Shown piece after piece: positions 27,062-35,662 of a DNA stretch of 64,000 nt; within the stretch, counting starts at the first letter, position 1; each line of letters starts with the position of its first letter. The translations under genes and the position numbers were made by a program. The notes under the pieces are model-generated. The model searched no databases. It had not been told where the DNA came from and saw only the letters and a program-made list of their open reading frames with translations. Source of the stretch: Priestia abyssalis (GTDB taxonomy: Bacteria > Bacillota > Bacilli > Bacillales > Bacillaceae_H); assembly GCF_002019595.1 (NCBI RefSeq), contig NZ_KV917369.1, forward strand, positions 4,480,624 through 4,544,623. Reading direction: 5' to 3'.

Positions 27062-27952
27062 TTAATATGGCTGCCACTTCACTTTTTTTGCTTCGTTAAA
27101 TCTATTTGACACAGCCGGCCAATGAACAATATTCCACCAGTTATCAACATATTGACCGCGTTCATTTTTATATTGCAAATAATAGGCATGTTCCCATACG
27201 TCCAATACAAGCAAGGGAATCGTATCCCATTGCGTCATTAATTGATGACGTTCAGCCTGCAAAATTTCAAGCCTTCTGGAACGAGGAGCCCAAACTAATA
27301 TAGCCCAGCCTACACCTTCCGCTTTTTTGGCCGCCTCGGAAAAATGCTTTTTGAATTGTTCATACGTTCCAAAGTCTTTTTCAATTTGCTGAAGCAATGC
27401 TCCCGACGGCTTGCCTCCACCCTTCGGATTCATAATTTCCCAAAAGATAGAATGAAGATAGTGACCGGACCCATGAAAGGCCGCCTCCCGCTCCCAATGC
27501 TTGATTAACTCATAGTTTTTCGTTTCTCTTGCTTCCTTCATCATTTTCTCAGCTTTGTTTAAACCATCAACATAGCTTTGGTGGTGCTTTGTATGATGTA
27601 ATTTCATGATTTCTTGGGCAATGTAAGGCTCTAACGCATTATATGCATACGGCAGGGGCGGCAGTCGATGCTGCCCAATCGGAACACTTTCCATTACCCG
27701 TTCTTCGTCTGCAAAATACGGTTGGACACGTTCACTCAATTGATGCAAATGATCGCTTGTTTCCTCTAACACTTTCTCATCTAACATATGGGCCTCTAAT
27801 TGCTTTTGAACTTCTTTCTTAAAGTTCTCCAGCGTTTCAAGCAACGAATCATCTTCTATCAGCTCACGTCCACATAGCTGCAACGCTGCTTCCTCTAACC
27901 ACTCTTCTACCTCAAACAAATACTGTCTTATTTGTTCTGGCATACTCACCAT
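27062..27952 (-). CDS. sodF: Superoxide dismutase with N-terminal extension (SodF-like)
   Basis: Fe/Mn superoxide dismutase of 296 residues. The first 95 or so residues are a helical extension not found in ordinary SodA. The SOD domain follows (LPPLPYAYNALEPYIAQEIMKLHHTKHHQ in parts), with metal ligands H in LHHTKHHQ, H in GSGHYLHS, and DVWEHAYYLQYKN (Asp and His). This matches the Bacillus SodF type. The extension function is unknown. Ribosome site GGAGGGG precedes the ATG by 5 bp. Confidence 0.9.
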   Translation of the reverse strand: MVSMPEQIRQYLFEVEEWLEEAALQLCGRELIEDDSLLETLENFKKEVQKQLEAHMLDEKVLEETSDHLHQLSERVQPYFADEERVMESVPIGQHRLPPLPYAYNALEPYIAQEIMKLHHTKHHQSYVDGLNKAEKMMKEARETKNYELIKHWEREAAFHGSGHYLHSIFWEIMNPKGGGKPSGALLQQIEKDFGTYEQFKKHFSEAAKKAEGVGWAILVWAPRSRRLEILQAERHQLMTQWDTIPLLVLDVWEHAYYLQYKNERGQYVDNWWNIVHWPAVSNRFNEAKKVKWQPY

Positions 27953-28041
27953 AAAGCCCCTCCTCCCCTCTCATCGTCACTATCCTATTCAGGGAGGGAA
28001 GAAATGTGAAAGCATCGTTCAATCATCCATATATAAATAAA

Positions 28042-28296
28042 TCGTCAAGAAAAATCTCGGTTTTACCGATTCTCTCTTGACGATTGGCTTTATCTGATAT
28101 GAGTGTTTCCATATAGTTCATCTTCATCTTCTAACATCATTACAGCTTTTTATTCTGTTTTCCTGTTCTTACATCTTGAATTAACCGACAAAGATTCTCA
28201 TATAAACGGTCGGCAAAGCCCGTAAGGGAGCTTGCCGACCGTTTATAATTAAAGAGTCGAGCATGGGCGCTTTTTGCCCGTGCTCGACTCTTTAAT
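28042..28296 (-). terminator. Three hairpins downstream of ypuI
   Basis: Reading from ypuI: hairpin X (28248-28296, ATTAAAGAGTCGAGCA stem) starts one base after the ypuI stop; hairpin Y (28201-28247, TATAAACGGTCGGCAA stem) follows with no gap; a third, smaller hairpin (28042-28081, CGTCAAGA ends) is near sodF. None of the first two is followed by a clear T run. The rest of the gap 27953-28297 shows nothing else. Confidence 0.7.
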
Positions 28297-28297
28297 A

Positions 28298-28786
28298 TTA
28301 TTGGGACTGTGTCATCTTCGTTACATAATCCGTTTCATAAAATTGCAGTTCTTCTCTCATAAGCTGAAAATCACTTTCCATAGATGAAATCAACTTTTCA
28401 ATTGACTGAGGGGCTGCCTTGCGATATTTAATCGCGTTCCGGCCTGTGTAAGCAGAACGGCTGTCTTCGTACCACAAATCATGCTTCGGATTATAGAACT
28501 CTTCAATGCATTGATGATAAATACGATAAAGCGTACGTTCCGCTGCTGCCTTCCTGAATGGTTCCGTTCCAGAAATGACACGGCACGCATCCAAGCCTTC
28601 TTCGCAAAAAACTGCAAGTCTTCTCAAGTTAGACAATAAAAGAGCGTAATCACTTTCTTCTCCTTGTATTTCTTCTTTTAAACTTAAAATCGTTACATGA
28701 TTTAAATACTGGTTCAATTCTTTAACCGAAGATGCCAGCTTTTGTTCTACAAGTTCAATTTGTGATTTGACCACCATATTTGCCAT
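28298..28786 (-). CDS. ypuI: YpuI (DUF3907) protein
   Basis: Cytoplasmic protein of 162 residues, largely helical, with a distinctive centre ERTLYRIYHQCIEEFYNPKHDLWYEDSRSAYTGRNAIKYR (about 84-123, quoted here only in sense: aromatic and basic). Position between dacB and scpB matches B. subtilis YpuI. Function is unknown. AGGGGGA site 8 bp before the ATG. Confidence 0.85.
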   Translation of the reverse strand: MANMVVKSQIELVEQKLASSVKELNQYLNHVTILSLKEEIQGEESDYALLLSNLRRLAVFCEEGLDACRVISGTEPFRKAAAERTLYRIYHQCIEEFYNPKHDLWYEDSRSAYTGRNAIKYRKAAPQSIEKLISSMESDFQLMREELQFYETDYVTKMTQSQ

Positions 28787-28891
28787 ATTGTCCGTCCCCC
28801 TGCCATCATTTGCAACAAATGAGAATTTTTCGCAAAATCGTTGTTTTTTTATAATATTACCATATAACTCAGGTAGATTATAATAGTTTCT

Positions 28892-29473
28892 TTACTCAAA
28901 CACTTCTTGGAATTTTTCAAAAAACAAGTCTGCTTCTTGTTCATTCGGCTCAGTCTCCAGCGGATTGGATAACACCGGCAGCTCCTGAATGGTTTTCAGG
29001 CCAAAATACGATAAAAATTCTTTTGTCGTTCCATATAAAATCGCTCGGCCTGCCCCATCTGCCCTTCCCACTTCTTTAATAAGAGCTTTAGCGACAAGTG
29101 TTTGGATCGGCCTCTCCGTTTTTACTCCTCTAACTTCCTCAATTTCTACTCTTGTAATCGGCTGGCGATACGCTACGATTGCCAATGTTTCTAACGCAGC
29201 CTGAGAGAGAGATTGAGTCGAAGGAGTATCTACTAGACGCTTAACATATTCTACATTTTCCTTTTTAGTTGCCAGTTGATAGGTCCCTGCTATTTCTATA
29301 ATTTCAATTCCTCTATTTTCTTCTTTAAAGTCTTTATGCATCTCTCCGATAATCTGTTTGGCCTCTTCCTTTTGAATGGCTAAGGCATCGCATATTTGAG
29401 CAAGCGACAAACCTTCATCCCCTGCTACAAACAGCAGACTCTCAATGACAGATTTATAGTTTGTCATATTCAC
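28892..29473 (-). CDS. scpB: Segregation and condensation protein B
   Basis: Winged-helix accessory protein of the SMC condensin complex, 193 residues. Family stretch LSQAALETLAIVAYRQPITR (about 90-109) and the VRGVKTERPIQTLVAKALI region that follows are clear. GTG start overlaps the scpA stop (GTGA), so the subunits are translated together. The C-terminus is acidic. Confidence 0.95.
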   Translation of the reverse strand: MNMTNYKSVIESLLFVAGDEGLSLAQICDALAIQKEEAKQIIGEMHKDFKEENRGIEIIEIAGTYQLATKKENVEYVKRLVDTPSTQSLSQAALETLAIVAYRQPITRVEIEEVRGVKTERPIQTLVAKALIKEVGRADGAGRAILYGTTKEFLSYFGLKTIQELPVLSNPLETEPNEQEADLFFEKFQEVFE

Positions 29474-30234
29474 GCGTCTTCATTCCTTTCATAATACGAA
29501 ACGTACAACTCGTCGAAGTTATCTTGCTGCTCGACAGCTATTTGATTGCTCTTCATCAGTTCTAACACGGCCAAGAAGGTGAGGACAACATATTCACGCT
29601 CCGTATGCGGAAACAAATCATAGAAACGTTTTTTTCCATGAAATGTTTTTAACTCGCTTAAAATTTCCTCCATCCGTTGTTCAATCGGAATTTCTTGACG
29701 AGTAATCTTAGTTTTTAAAGGCTTTTGAATCTGTTTCCGTTTCAACATTTTTTGAAAGGCGCTTAACATGTCGTATAGTGTAACATCCAACTCTTTGTTC
29801 TCCAACTGTATCTCTGATGCAAGGTGACTGAGGTTACTCGGCGATTTCGTATAAATTTGCCCTCGCTCTTCTTCCAGCTGCTTCAGCTCTTGAGCAGCCT
29901 CTTTATATTTTCGATATTCAATCAATCGCTGCATAAGTTCTTCACGCGGATCTTCGGCTCCGTCCAACTGTTCTAAATCATCAATCGTCTCATCCTCATG
30001 CTTAGGCAGCAGCATCTTGCTTTTGATGGCCAGTAACGTTGCAGCCATGACTAAATACTCGCTCGCTAAATCGAGATGAAGCTCGTTCATCGTATGGATA
30101 TAACCCATATATTGTTCGGTAATTTGAGCTACCGGTATATCATAAATATCGATCTCAAATCTATTGATTAAATGCAAAAGAAGGTCTAACGGCCCTTCAA
30201 ATGCGTCTACTTTTACATTGTATTCCACGATCAT
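29470..30234 (-). CDS. scpA: Segregation and condensation protein A
   Basis: Kleisin subunit of the SMC complex, 254 residues, bridging Smc heads. N-terminal FEGPLDLLLHLI (about 13-24) with DIYDIPVAQIT, and a C-terminal winged helix ending VVLTFLAVLELMKSNQI. Upstream of scpB in a two-gene operon. Confidence 0.95.
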   Translation of the reverse strand: MIVEYNVKVDAFEGPLDLLLHLINRFEIDIYDIPVAQITEQYMGYIHTMNELHLDLASEYLVMAATLLAIKSKMLLPKHEDETIDDLEQLDGAEDPREELMQRLIEYRKYKEAAQELKQLEEERGQIYTKSPSNLSHLASEIQLENKELDVTLYDMLSAFQKMLKRKQIQKPLKTKITRQEIPIEQRMEEILSELKTFHGKKRFYDLFPHTEREYVVLTFLAVLELMKSNQIAVEQQDNFDELYVSYYERNEDA

Positions 30235-30412
30235 CCCACCAACATTTTGCCATTACATTTTCTATTCCGCTTTCTTAAGTATAGTCCATTATGAGAACAT
30301 GTCCAATAAGAAATTATATATGAAAATTAGGTCATGTGCCCAAACATCTGAATGATTTCAACATATGATGACATTGCAAACGAAATATCCTAACTTTAAG
30401 GAGGAATTATTC

Positions 30413-30505
30413 ATGGGTGACAAAGGTTTCGGTTACGGAAACGGATTTGCATTGATTGTTGTACTATTTATCTTATTGATTATTGTTGGTTGCACTTGGT
30501 TTTAA
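30413..30505 (+). CDS. YjcZ-family small sporulation protein
   Basis: A 30-residue protein, MGDKGFGYGNGFALIVVLFI then LLIIVGCTWF. The Gly/Tyr/Phe start followed by one membrane helix is the YjcZ/YhjR small sporulation protein pattern. AAGGAGG lies 8 bp upstream, and a terminator follows at 30514-30548. Too short for routine gene calling. Confidence 0.85.
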   Translation: MGDKGFGYGNGFALIVVLFILLIIVGCTWF

Positions 30506-30513
30506 TATAACGT

Positions 30514-30548
30514 AAAAGTGTTCAGCCTTCCTGCTGAACACTTTTTTT
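30514..30548 (+). terminator. Terminator of the yjcZ-like gene
   Basis: AAAAGTGTTCAG stem, eight-base loop, CTGAACACTTTTTTT. Confidence 0.9.
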
Positions 30549-30605
30549 CTTGTTGTCCAGCTGTATGTGTTAAACTCATAGTACAAAACAGAAAGGAGTT
30601 TTCCA

Positions 30606-31133
30606 ATGAATTACCCTGCAGCCTATATTGATTATCTTGTACATTTCCATTCTGACCGCGATTATTTTGAATGCCACGAAATTTTAGAAGAACACTGGAA
30701 ATCAGAATTGCCCGGGAATCGTCAAGCCGTATGGGTTGGACTCATTCAAGTAGCTGTCTCTTTATATCATCAAAGGCGTGAAAATTATAATGGTGCCTAT
30801 CGGATGATGAAAAGCGCGCTTCGCATTCTGCATGAGGAAGAGGATCAAGTCAGAACGCTTGGACTTGATTACGATGCACTAATATTATCCCTACATAGAC
30901 GTACGGAAGAAATGAAACACCAAACTAAGTACACAAGCCTTTTTTTACCTATTTCAGACCCTTCTCTTACAACATTATGCAAGCAAAAAGCCAAAGAAAA
31001 AGAGCTGACGTGGTGGAGTCGTTCAGATGTAACGAATACCGAATTAGTGCATCGCCATAAGCTTCGCGATCGTACGTCCATCGTCGCTGAACGAAAAAAG
31101 AATTTGAAGCATAAACAAAACACCAGGCAATAA
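30606..31133 (+). CDS. ypuF: YpuF, DUF309 protein
   Basis: Protein of 175 residues with the DUF309 signature near the N-terminus (FHSDRDYFECHEILEEHWK, about 14-32, followed by WVGLIQVAVSLYHQRRENYNGA), rich in His and Glu, which may bind a metal. Function unknown. Its AAAGGAG site and position beside scpA match B. subtilis YpuF. The stop codon lies in a hairpin shared with ribT. Confidence 0.88.
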   Translation: MNYPAAYIDYLVHFHSDRDYFECHEILEEHWKSELPGNRQAVWVGLIQVAVSLYHQRRENYNGAYRMMKSALRILHEEEDQVRTLGLDYDALILSLHRRTEEMKHQTKYTSLFLPISDPSLTTLCKQKAKEKELTWWSRSDVTNTELVHRHKLRDRTSIVAERKKNLKHKQNTRQ

Positions 31134-31160
31134 TCCATTCCTTCTGCCTGGTGTTTTGTT
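31114..31160. terminator. Bidirectional terminator between ypuF and ribT
   Basis: AACAAAACACCAGGCA / TGCCTGGTGTTTTGTT stem with a 15-base loop that contains the ypuF stop codon. Confidence 0.85.
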
Positions 31161-31162
31161 AT

Positions 31163-31522
31163 TTATTCGTCTTTAAGTATATTACATTTCACAAAAAACG
31201 GAGCTACATACGCATTTGGTTTTAACGTCATGTTCGGATGAAGAGACTGAAGCGCTTTGATCATTTGTTTGCCAATCCCTTGTTGGCGATGGGAGGGGTT
31301 AACACTAAGATGCTGAATTTCCATTTCTTCATCACTAACAATTGCAATTCCGGCAATTCCAATAATGTCATCTTCTTCTTTCCATAAAAAAAGCTTCCAT
31401 CGATCATTTTGTTCATATTCCTTCATCGTCTGCTGCAATGCTTTAAGGTCTTTTTCCGTTGGCATGAACGATAAAAGTCCCATTGCAATTTTTTCGTAGT
31501 TTTTCTTATACCGAATAAGCAT
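31163..31522 (-). CDS. ribT: GNAT-family acetyltransferase RibT
   Basis: Predicted N-acetyltransferase, 119 residues from the MLIRYKKNYEKIAMG start at 31522, which follows GAGGGAG by 7 bp. The acetyl-CoA loop is HRQQGIGKQM (about 75-84). In B. subtilis ribT is the last gene of ribDEAHT with the riboflavin genes directly upstream. Here the other rib genes are missing and ribT stands alone between ypuF and ppiB. Substrate unknown. Confidence 0.9.
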   Translation of the reverse strand: MLIRYKKNYEKIAMGLLSFMPTEKDLKALQQTMKEYEQNDRWKLFLWKEEDDIIGIAGIAIVSDEEMEIQHLSVNPSHRQQGIGKQMIKALQSLHPNMTLKPNAYVAPFFVKCNILKDE

Positions 31523-31716
31523 ATATTTCTCCCTCATTGTTGAAAACTATCATTTACTTTCTTACCATGAATCAATACCCGCCGCGATCTAACTTTTCCT
31601 GTATGCGTGAGACAGATTTAAACAAATCGTAATCTTTTTAATCAAAAAGTCATATTTGTATTTTATGATACATAATTTAGAATGTGTTATCAACATACAA
31701 TACATATGGGCATTTA

Positions 31717-31809
31717 TTACACAATATATACCCAATAAATGACTCCCCACATTGCACTGATTGCAATGAGCATAAAAAATAAAATCCAGTTATTTTTATT
31801 CAAAAGCAT
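31717..31809 (-). CDS. Putative 30-residue membrane protein
   Basis: MLLNKNNWILFFMLIAISAM then WGVIYWVYIV, a single hydrophobic helix after a short polar start. An AGAGGTG site precedes the ATG, somewhat close. It occupies the place where the riboflavin operon would be. No close family recognised; chance ORF remains possible. Confidence 0.4.
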   Translation of the reverse strand: MLLNKNNWILFFMLIAISAMWGVIYWVYIV

Positions 31810-31899
31810 ACACCTCTATTTATTCGATTGCACCTATTGGAAATTTTATACCGAAAACAAATTTCTGACAACCTGAAAATGAAAGCGTTTCATTAAAAA

Positions 31900-32095
31900 A
31901 GCTCTGTTAAAGAGTACTATTAATTTTTGACTCATTTGACGGAAACGAAGAGAAAACTAAAGAGAAAATAAATTTTCTCGACGTTTTCTTTTCGTTTCCA
32001 TCTCTTTCAGCGTTCACTGAAAGCGTGAAAAATGGCCTTTTTTCACGAATGAGTCAAAAACAGGCGAAAATCAACATAATTGTTTAACACAACCT
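31900..32095. mobile_element. Family E nested inverted-repeat element (MITE-like)
   Basis: Both ends carry the same sequence facing inward: G-CTCTGTTAAAGAGTACTA then TTGACTCATT on the left, and GTGTTAAACAATTATG then TTTTTGACTCATT on the minus strand at the right. Inside are a stem GGAAACGAAGAGAAAAC with GTTTTCTTTTCGTTTCC, a CTTTCAG hairpin and a CGTGAAAAA hairpin. No coding capacity. It sits between ribT and ppiB. The rest of 31523-32134 holds the small ORF and a 6-3-6 inverted repeat at 31879-31893. Confidence 0.7.
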
Positions 32096-32101
32096 TAAAA
32101 A

Positions 32102-32127
32102 AACGGCCCCGAATTTTCGGAGCCGTT
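32102..32127 (-). terminator. Terminator of ppiB
   Basis: On the minus strand AACGGCTCCGAA / TTCGGGGCCGTT followed by TTTTTTT, 8 bp after the ppiB stop. Confidence 0.9.
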
Positions 32128-32134
32128 CCTTTCT

Positions 32135-32569
32135 TTACTCTTCCCAAACTTTAACTTCTTTCATTACATCGCCGTTTTTCATTTTCAATACAGCATCCAT
32201 TCCTTCTGTTACTTGTCCAAATACTGTATGTACACCGTTCAAATGCGGCTGCGGCTCATGGACGATAAAGAATTGGCTTCCGCCCGTATCTTTTCCTGCA
32301 TGGGCCATTGATAAAGCACCTGCTGTATGTTTATGAGGGTTTCCTTGAGTTTCACACTTAATCGTGTAACCAGGTCCTCCTGTTCCTGTTCCGCTCGGGC
32401 ATCCGCCTTGAGATACAAATCCAGGAATAACACGGTGGAACGTCAATCCGTTATAGAAACCTTCATTTGCCAATTTTTCGAAGTTCGCCACTGTACCAGG
32501 GGCCTCGTTTGGAAATAATTCAATCATGATTTTATCGCCATTTTGCATTTCAATGCTTGCTTTTTTCAT
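32135..32569 (-). CDS. ppiB: Peptidyl-prolyl cis-trans isomerase B (cyclophilin)
   Basis: Cytoplasmic cyclophilin, 144 residues, that helps protein folding. The catalytic arginine motif FHRVIPGF (about 47-54), AHAGKDTGGSQFFI (about 91-104) and HLNGVHTVFG (about 112-121) are clear. GGAGG lies 7 bp before the ATG at 32569; the longer frame to 32617 has no ribosome site. Confidence 0.95.
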   Translation of the reverse strand: MKKASIEMQNGDKIMIELFPNEAPGTVANFEKLANEGFYNGLTFHRVIPGFVSQGGCPSGTGTGGPGYTIKCETQGNPHKHTAGALSMAHAGKDTGGSQFFIVHEPQPHLNGVHTVFGQVTEGMDAVLKMKNGDVMKEVKVWEE

Positions 32570-32779
32570 TATGTAACCTCCAATATAAAATTCTTCATTC
32601 ATTCTACTACAATTCAAGAGACAAATCCAATATCTTCACCTTGTCTTCTCCTTTCAACTTTTTGAAACCTCTCCCTCCCTTCATTCGTCTAATATAATGT
32701 CATCCGCATATTTTCTATCATATTTCACCAAAGCATACTATAATATGAATGGTTGCATGTATTAAAAGGAGGTCTTTTT

Positions 32780-33649
32780 TTGAAACGAAAATTACAAGCC
32801 ATGTTTTTGGCGATAACAATGATGCTGGCTGTACCTTCAGTCAGCCTGGCAGATGCAGCAGAAGGCGATGTCATTGTCACATTAGGGGAGAATTTAACAA
32901 ATCAGCAAAAAGAGGATATATTAGCAGAGCTGAACGTACCAGAAAATGCTCAAATTATTACCGTATCTAATAAAGAGGAGCATGACTACCTTGGAGAATT
33001 TATTCCAAAAGCACAAATTGGTTCACGTGCCATTTCATCGGCAAGTATTACAATTGGTGCAAAAGATTCGGGCTTAAACGTTCAAACGAATAATATTACA
33101 TGGGTAACAAATGAAATGTACACAAACGCCTTGATTACAGCAGGAGTCAAAGATGCTGAAATCCAAATTACAGCGCCGTTTTCAGTGTCCGGTACTGCCG
33201 CTTTAACAGGGATTATGAAAGCTTATGAGACAACGACCAATGAAAAAATTCCGGAAGAAATTAAAAAAGTTGCGAATGAAGAGATGGTCAAAACAGCTCA
33301 GCTTGGCGATTCGATCGGGGCTGAAAATGCTGCTGCATTAATGGCGAAAGTAAAGGACGAAATCGCCAAAAATGAACCCAAAACAGAAGCTGATTTACGC
33401 GCTTTAATCGAGCGGATGGCACAGGAACTCGGCATTACGCTAACAGCTGCCGAACTCGATACGCTGGTGGACTTCTTCAATAAACTAAAAGAAATGGATA
33501 TTGACTGGAACCAAGTGAAGGACCAATTAAACATTACGAAAGAAAAAATTTCTACGTTTTTACAATCTGAAGAAGGCCAAACTTTTTTAGAGAAGCTGCA
33601 AAATTTTTTAAATAGCTTACTAGATGCCATTCGTGCACTTTTTGCCTAA
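32780..33649 (+). CDS. ypuA: YpuA, secreted DUF1002 protein
   Basis: Exported protein of 289 residues. The start is TTG with AAAGGAGG 7 bp upstream; the track-length reading from ATG 32753 passes through that ribosome site. Signal peptide KRKLQAMFLAITMMLAVPSV, then the DUF1002 domain (about 30-260), with a helical C-terminus. B. subtilis YpuA has the same length and place. Probably cell-envelope related; function unknown. Confidence 0.88.
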   Translation: MKRKLQAMFLAITMMLAVPSVSLADAAEGDVIVTLGENLTNQQKEDILAELNVPENAQIITVSNKEEHDYLGEFIPKAQIGSRAISSASITIGAKDSGLNVQTNNITWVTNEMYTNALITAGVKDAEIQITAPFSVSGTAALTGIMKAYETTTNEKIPEEIKKVANEEMVKTAQLGDSIGAENAAALMAKVKDEIAKNEPKTEADLRALIERMAQELGITLTAAELDTLVDFFNKLKEMDIDWNQVKDQLNITKEKISTFLQSEEGQTFLEKLQNFLNSLLDAIRALFA

Positions 33650-33650
33650 T

Positions 33651-33744
33651 CATAAATAATGGGGCATGGGTTCAAAGAACCCATGCCCCATTATTTATGT
33701 ATGAGGGTGATTAAAAAGGGGGTTCTCCCTTTTTAATCACCCTC
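33651..33744. terminator. Two hairpins between ypuA and lysA
   Basis: Hairpin P (33651-33699) is a near-perfect stem CATAAATAATGGGGCATGGG with a short loop right after ypuA. Hairpin Q (33703-33744), GAGGGTGATTAAAAAGGG against its complement, starts 4 bp after the lysA stop on the minus strand. Q resembles hairpin 1 of the family A repeats (GAGG-x-TGA...AAAAGG). Confidence 0.75.
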
Positions 33745-33748
33745 TTTG

Positions 33749-35071
33749 TTAGTTTTTTACTTTTGATTTAAAGGGTAAATCATTTTTAACCAGATCCTCG
33801 TACGTTTCACGTTTCACAACAAGCTGTGCCTCTCCATCTTCTACAAATACAACTGCAGGCTTTGGAATGCGGTTATAGTGGCTGGCCATAGAATAACCGT
33901 AAGCACCTGTACAAAATAAAGCCAGCAAATCATTCGGCTGTGCCTTCGGTAAGGATACATCCCAAATTAACATGTCTCCAGACTCGCAGCATTTTCCAGC
34001 TATTGAGACTTTCTCATCTATGTCATCTTTCATGCGGTTTGCAAGAGCTGCCTCATATTTGGCTTGATACAAAGCAGGGCGAATATTGTCATTCATCCCC
34101 CCGTCTACCGATACATATTCACGCACGTCCGGTACATGTTTTCTAGAGCCAATTGCATACAACGTTGTTCCTGCATCTCCCACTAAAGAACGGCCCGGCT
34201 CAATCCAAATTTCAGGAATAGCCACTTTCATCTCTTCTGTTTGCTTTTTCACTTCTTCGATGATGACATTGACATACTCGCTTACAGGAATCGGATCATC
34301 TTCACTTGTATATCGAATTCCGAAGCCTCCTCCTAAATTCAGTACCTGAGGGAAGAATTTCATGCTTTCTTTCCATTCTTTTAACTTTTCAAAAATCTTT
34401 TTCGTCGCCATGACAAAACCGGTCGTTTCAAAGATTTGTGAACCGATATGACAATGCAAGCCAAGCAAGTTAAATTGGGGCGCTTCATAAGTTTCGCGCA
34501 CCGCCTGCTCCGCTTGTCCGTTTTGCAGGTCAAATCCAAACTTTGAATCCTCCTGACCCGTCAAAATATAATCATGCGTATGGGCTTCAATTCCCGGTGT
34601 AATACGCAGTAACACGGGAACCTTCTTTCGATGTGTATCTCCCAGCTCTTTCAATAATTCAATTTCATAAAAATTATCGACCACAATGCAGCCTATGTTT
34701 TCCTCGATGGCCATTTCCAATTCAGCTCTGCTTTTATTGTTGCCGTGAAAATGAATTTTCTCACGCGGAAATCCTGCAGCGAGCGCCGTATACAATTCCC
34801 CCCCTGATACAACATCCAGTGACAGTCCTTCTTCGTGTACAAGCTGTACCATCGCCATAGTGGAAAAAGCTTTACTTGCATAAGCCACTTGGGCTTTTAT
34901 ATTATGTTGCGCAAACGTATCCTTAAATTGGCGCGCTCTTTCACGAATTAACGCAACATCATATACATAAAGAGGAGTTCCAAATTCCTTGGCTAATTTA
35001 ACGGTGTCCACTCCCCCAATTTCTAAATGGCCATGTTCATTCACTTTACTTGTTCCATGCAAAAACACCAT
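33749..35071 (-). CDS. lysA: Diaminopimelate decarboxylase
   Basis: PLP-dependent enzyme for the last step of lysine synthesis, 440 residues. PLP lysine in VAYASKAFST (K about 67), GLHCHIGSQI (about 198-207), GGGFGIRY and CESGDML (about 362-368) are conserved. Next to the spoVA operon as in B. subtilis, but separated by 590 bp of repeats, so cotranscription with spoVA is unlikely. No lysine riboswitch blocks could be found upstream. Confidence 0.96.
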   Translation of the reverse strand: MVFLHGTSKVNEHGHLEIGGVDTVKLAKEFGTPLYVYDVALIRERARQFKDTFAQHNIKAQVAYASKAFSTMAMVQLVHEEGLSLDVVSGGELYTALAAGFPREKIHFHGNNKSRAELEMAIEENIGCIVVDNFYEIELLKELGDTHRKKVPVLLRITPGIEAHTHDYILTGQEDSKFGFDLQNGQAEQAVRETYEAPQFNLLGLHCHIGSQIFETTGFVMATKKIFEKLKEWKESMKFFPQVLNLGGGFGIRYTSEDDPIPVSEYVNVIIEEVKKQTEEMKVAIPEIWIEPGRSLVGDAGTTLYAIGSRKHVPDVREYVSVDGGMNDNIRPALYQAKYEAALANRMKDDIDEKVSIAGKCCESGDMLIWDVSLPKAQPNDLLALFCTGAYGYSMASHYNRIPKPAVVFVEDGEAQLVVKRETYEDLVKNDLPFKSKVKN

Positions 35072-35097
35072 TATCCTTACCTCATTCCCCTTATTAT

Positions 35098-35470
35098 TTA
35101 TCCCGCTCTAACGGGAAGTAACCCTAACGGATTGACTCTTAATCGAACAGCCCTTTGCTCGGCTGATGGACCATTCATTTTATCAATGTAGACAAAGAGA
35201 CAGCTAGTCAGCCCTTAAGCTGATAACTGCCTCGCCAATTGATCACTTTACTTAATTAAAACAACCTTATCACATCTATAAAGGTCATGCAACCACATTC
35301 TTGCAACGCAAAATATAAAGCAAACTTCCATCAGTGGGGCCTACCTTCATCCCCACTGATGGTTAGTTTGGCCTGCACGATGCAGGTCACTCACACGTTG
35401 CCGCAGGACGCGGCGATATTAGTCTGTGTTCCTTTTGTCGGGCTTTTACACGAGAAAGCTAGATTAGGGC
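35098..35470. repeat. Families C and D repeat fragments between lysA and spoVAF
   Basis: The 590-bp gap holds a family D fragment (35098-35125, TATCCCGCTCTAACGGGAAG), an imperfect hairpin at 35188-35224, a strong hairpin at 35321-35370 (CCATCAGTGGGG / CCCCACTGATGG), and a family C core at 35398-35425 (CGTTGCCGCAGGACGCGGCG). 35471-35662 contains another CCCGTTAATGCGGG hairpin and no convincing gene. Confidence 0.6.
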
Positions 35471-35662
35471 AGTTATTCCCTGCTTAGCTTTTTCAATTTC
35501 TCTCAAATCTTCAAGTGGAGGTCTTACTCCCATGAAAATAAACGGTTTTGTTCATTTTCATCATGATTGGCGAAGTTTTGCGTCATGATTCGCTGCCCGT
35601 TAATGCGGGATAATCTTTTTTTGCCGTTAAATTTTGAACATCAGAACTTTATTAACGTTTGA

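Noticed and set aside
31879..31893. cre-like inverted repeat ATGAAAGCGTTTCAT
   Set aside because: One base shorter than the catabolite-response consensus and not near a promoter of a carbon catabolic gene.
33298..33630. Minus-strand ORF of 110 codons inside ypuA
   Set aside because: Shadow of ypuA: serine- and phenylalanine-rich as expected from the complementary strand, no ribosome site.
35072..35290. Possible lysine riboswitch before lysA
   Set aside because: None of the conserved L-box blocks could be found; only family D sequence and an imperfect hairpin.
35535..35591. Short ORF of 18 codons with GGAGG upstream in the lysA-spoVAF gap
   Set aside because: Spacing to the ATG is 10 bp, the peptide has no recognisable character and the region is full of repeats and hairpins.
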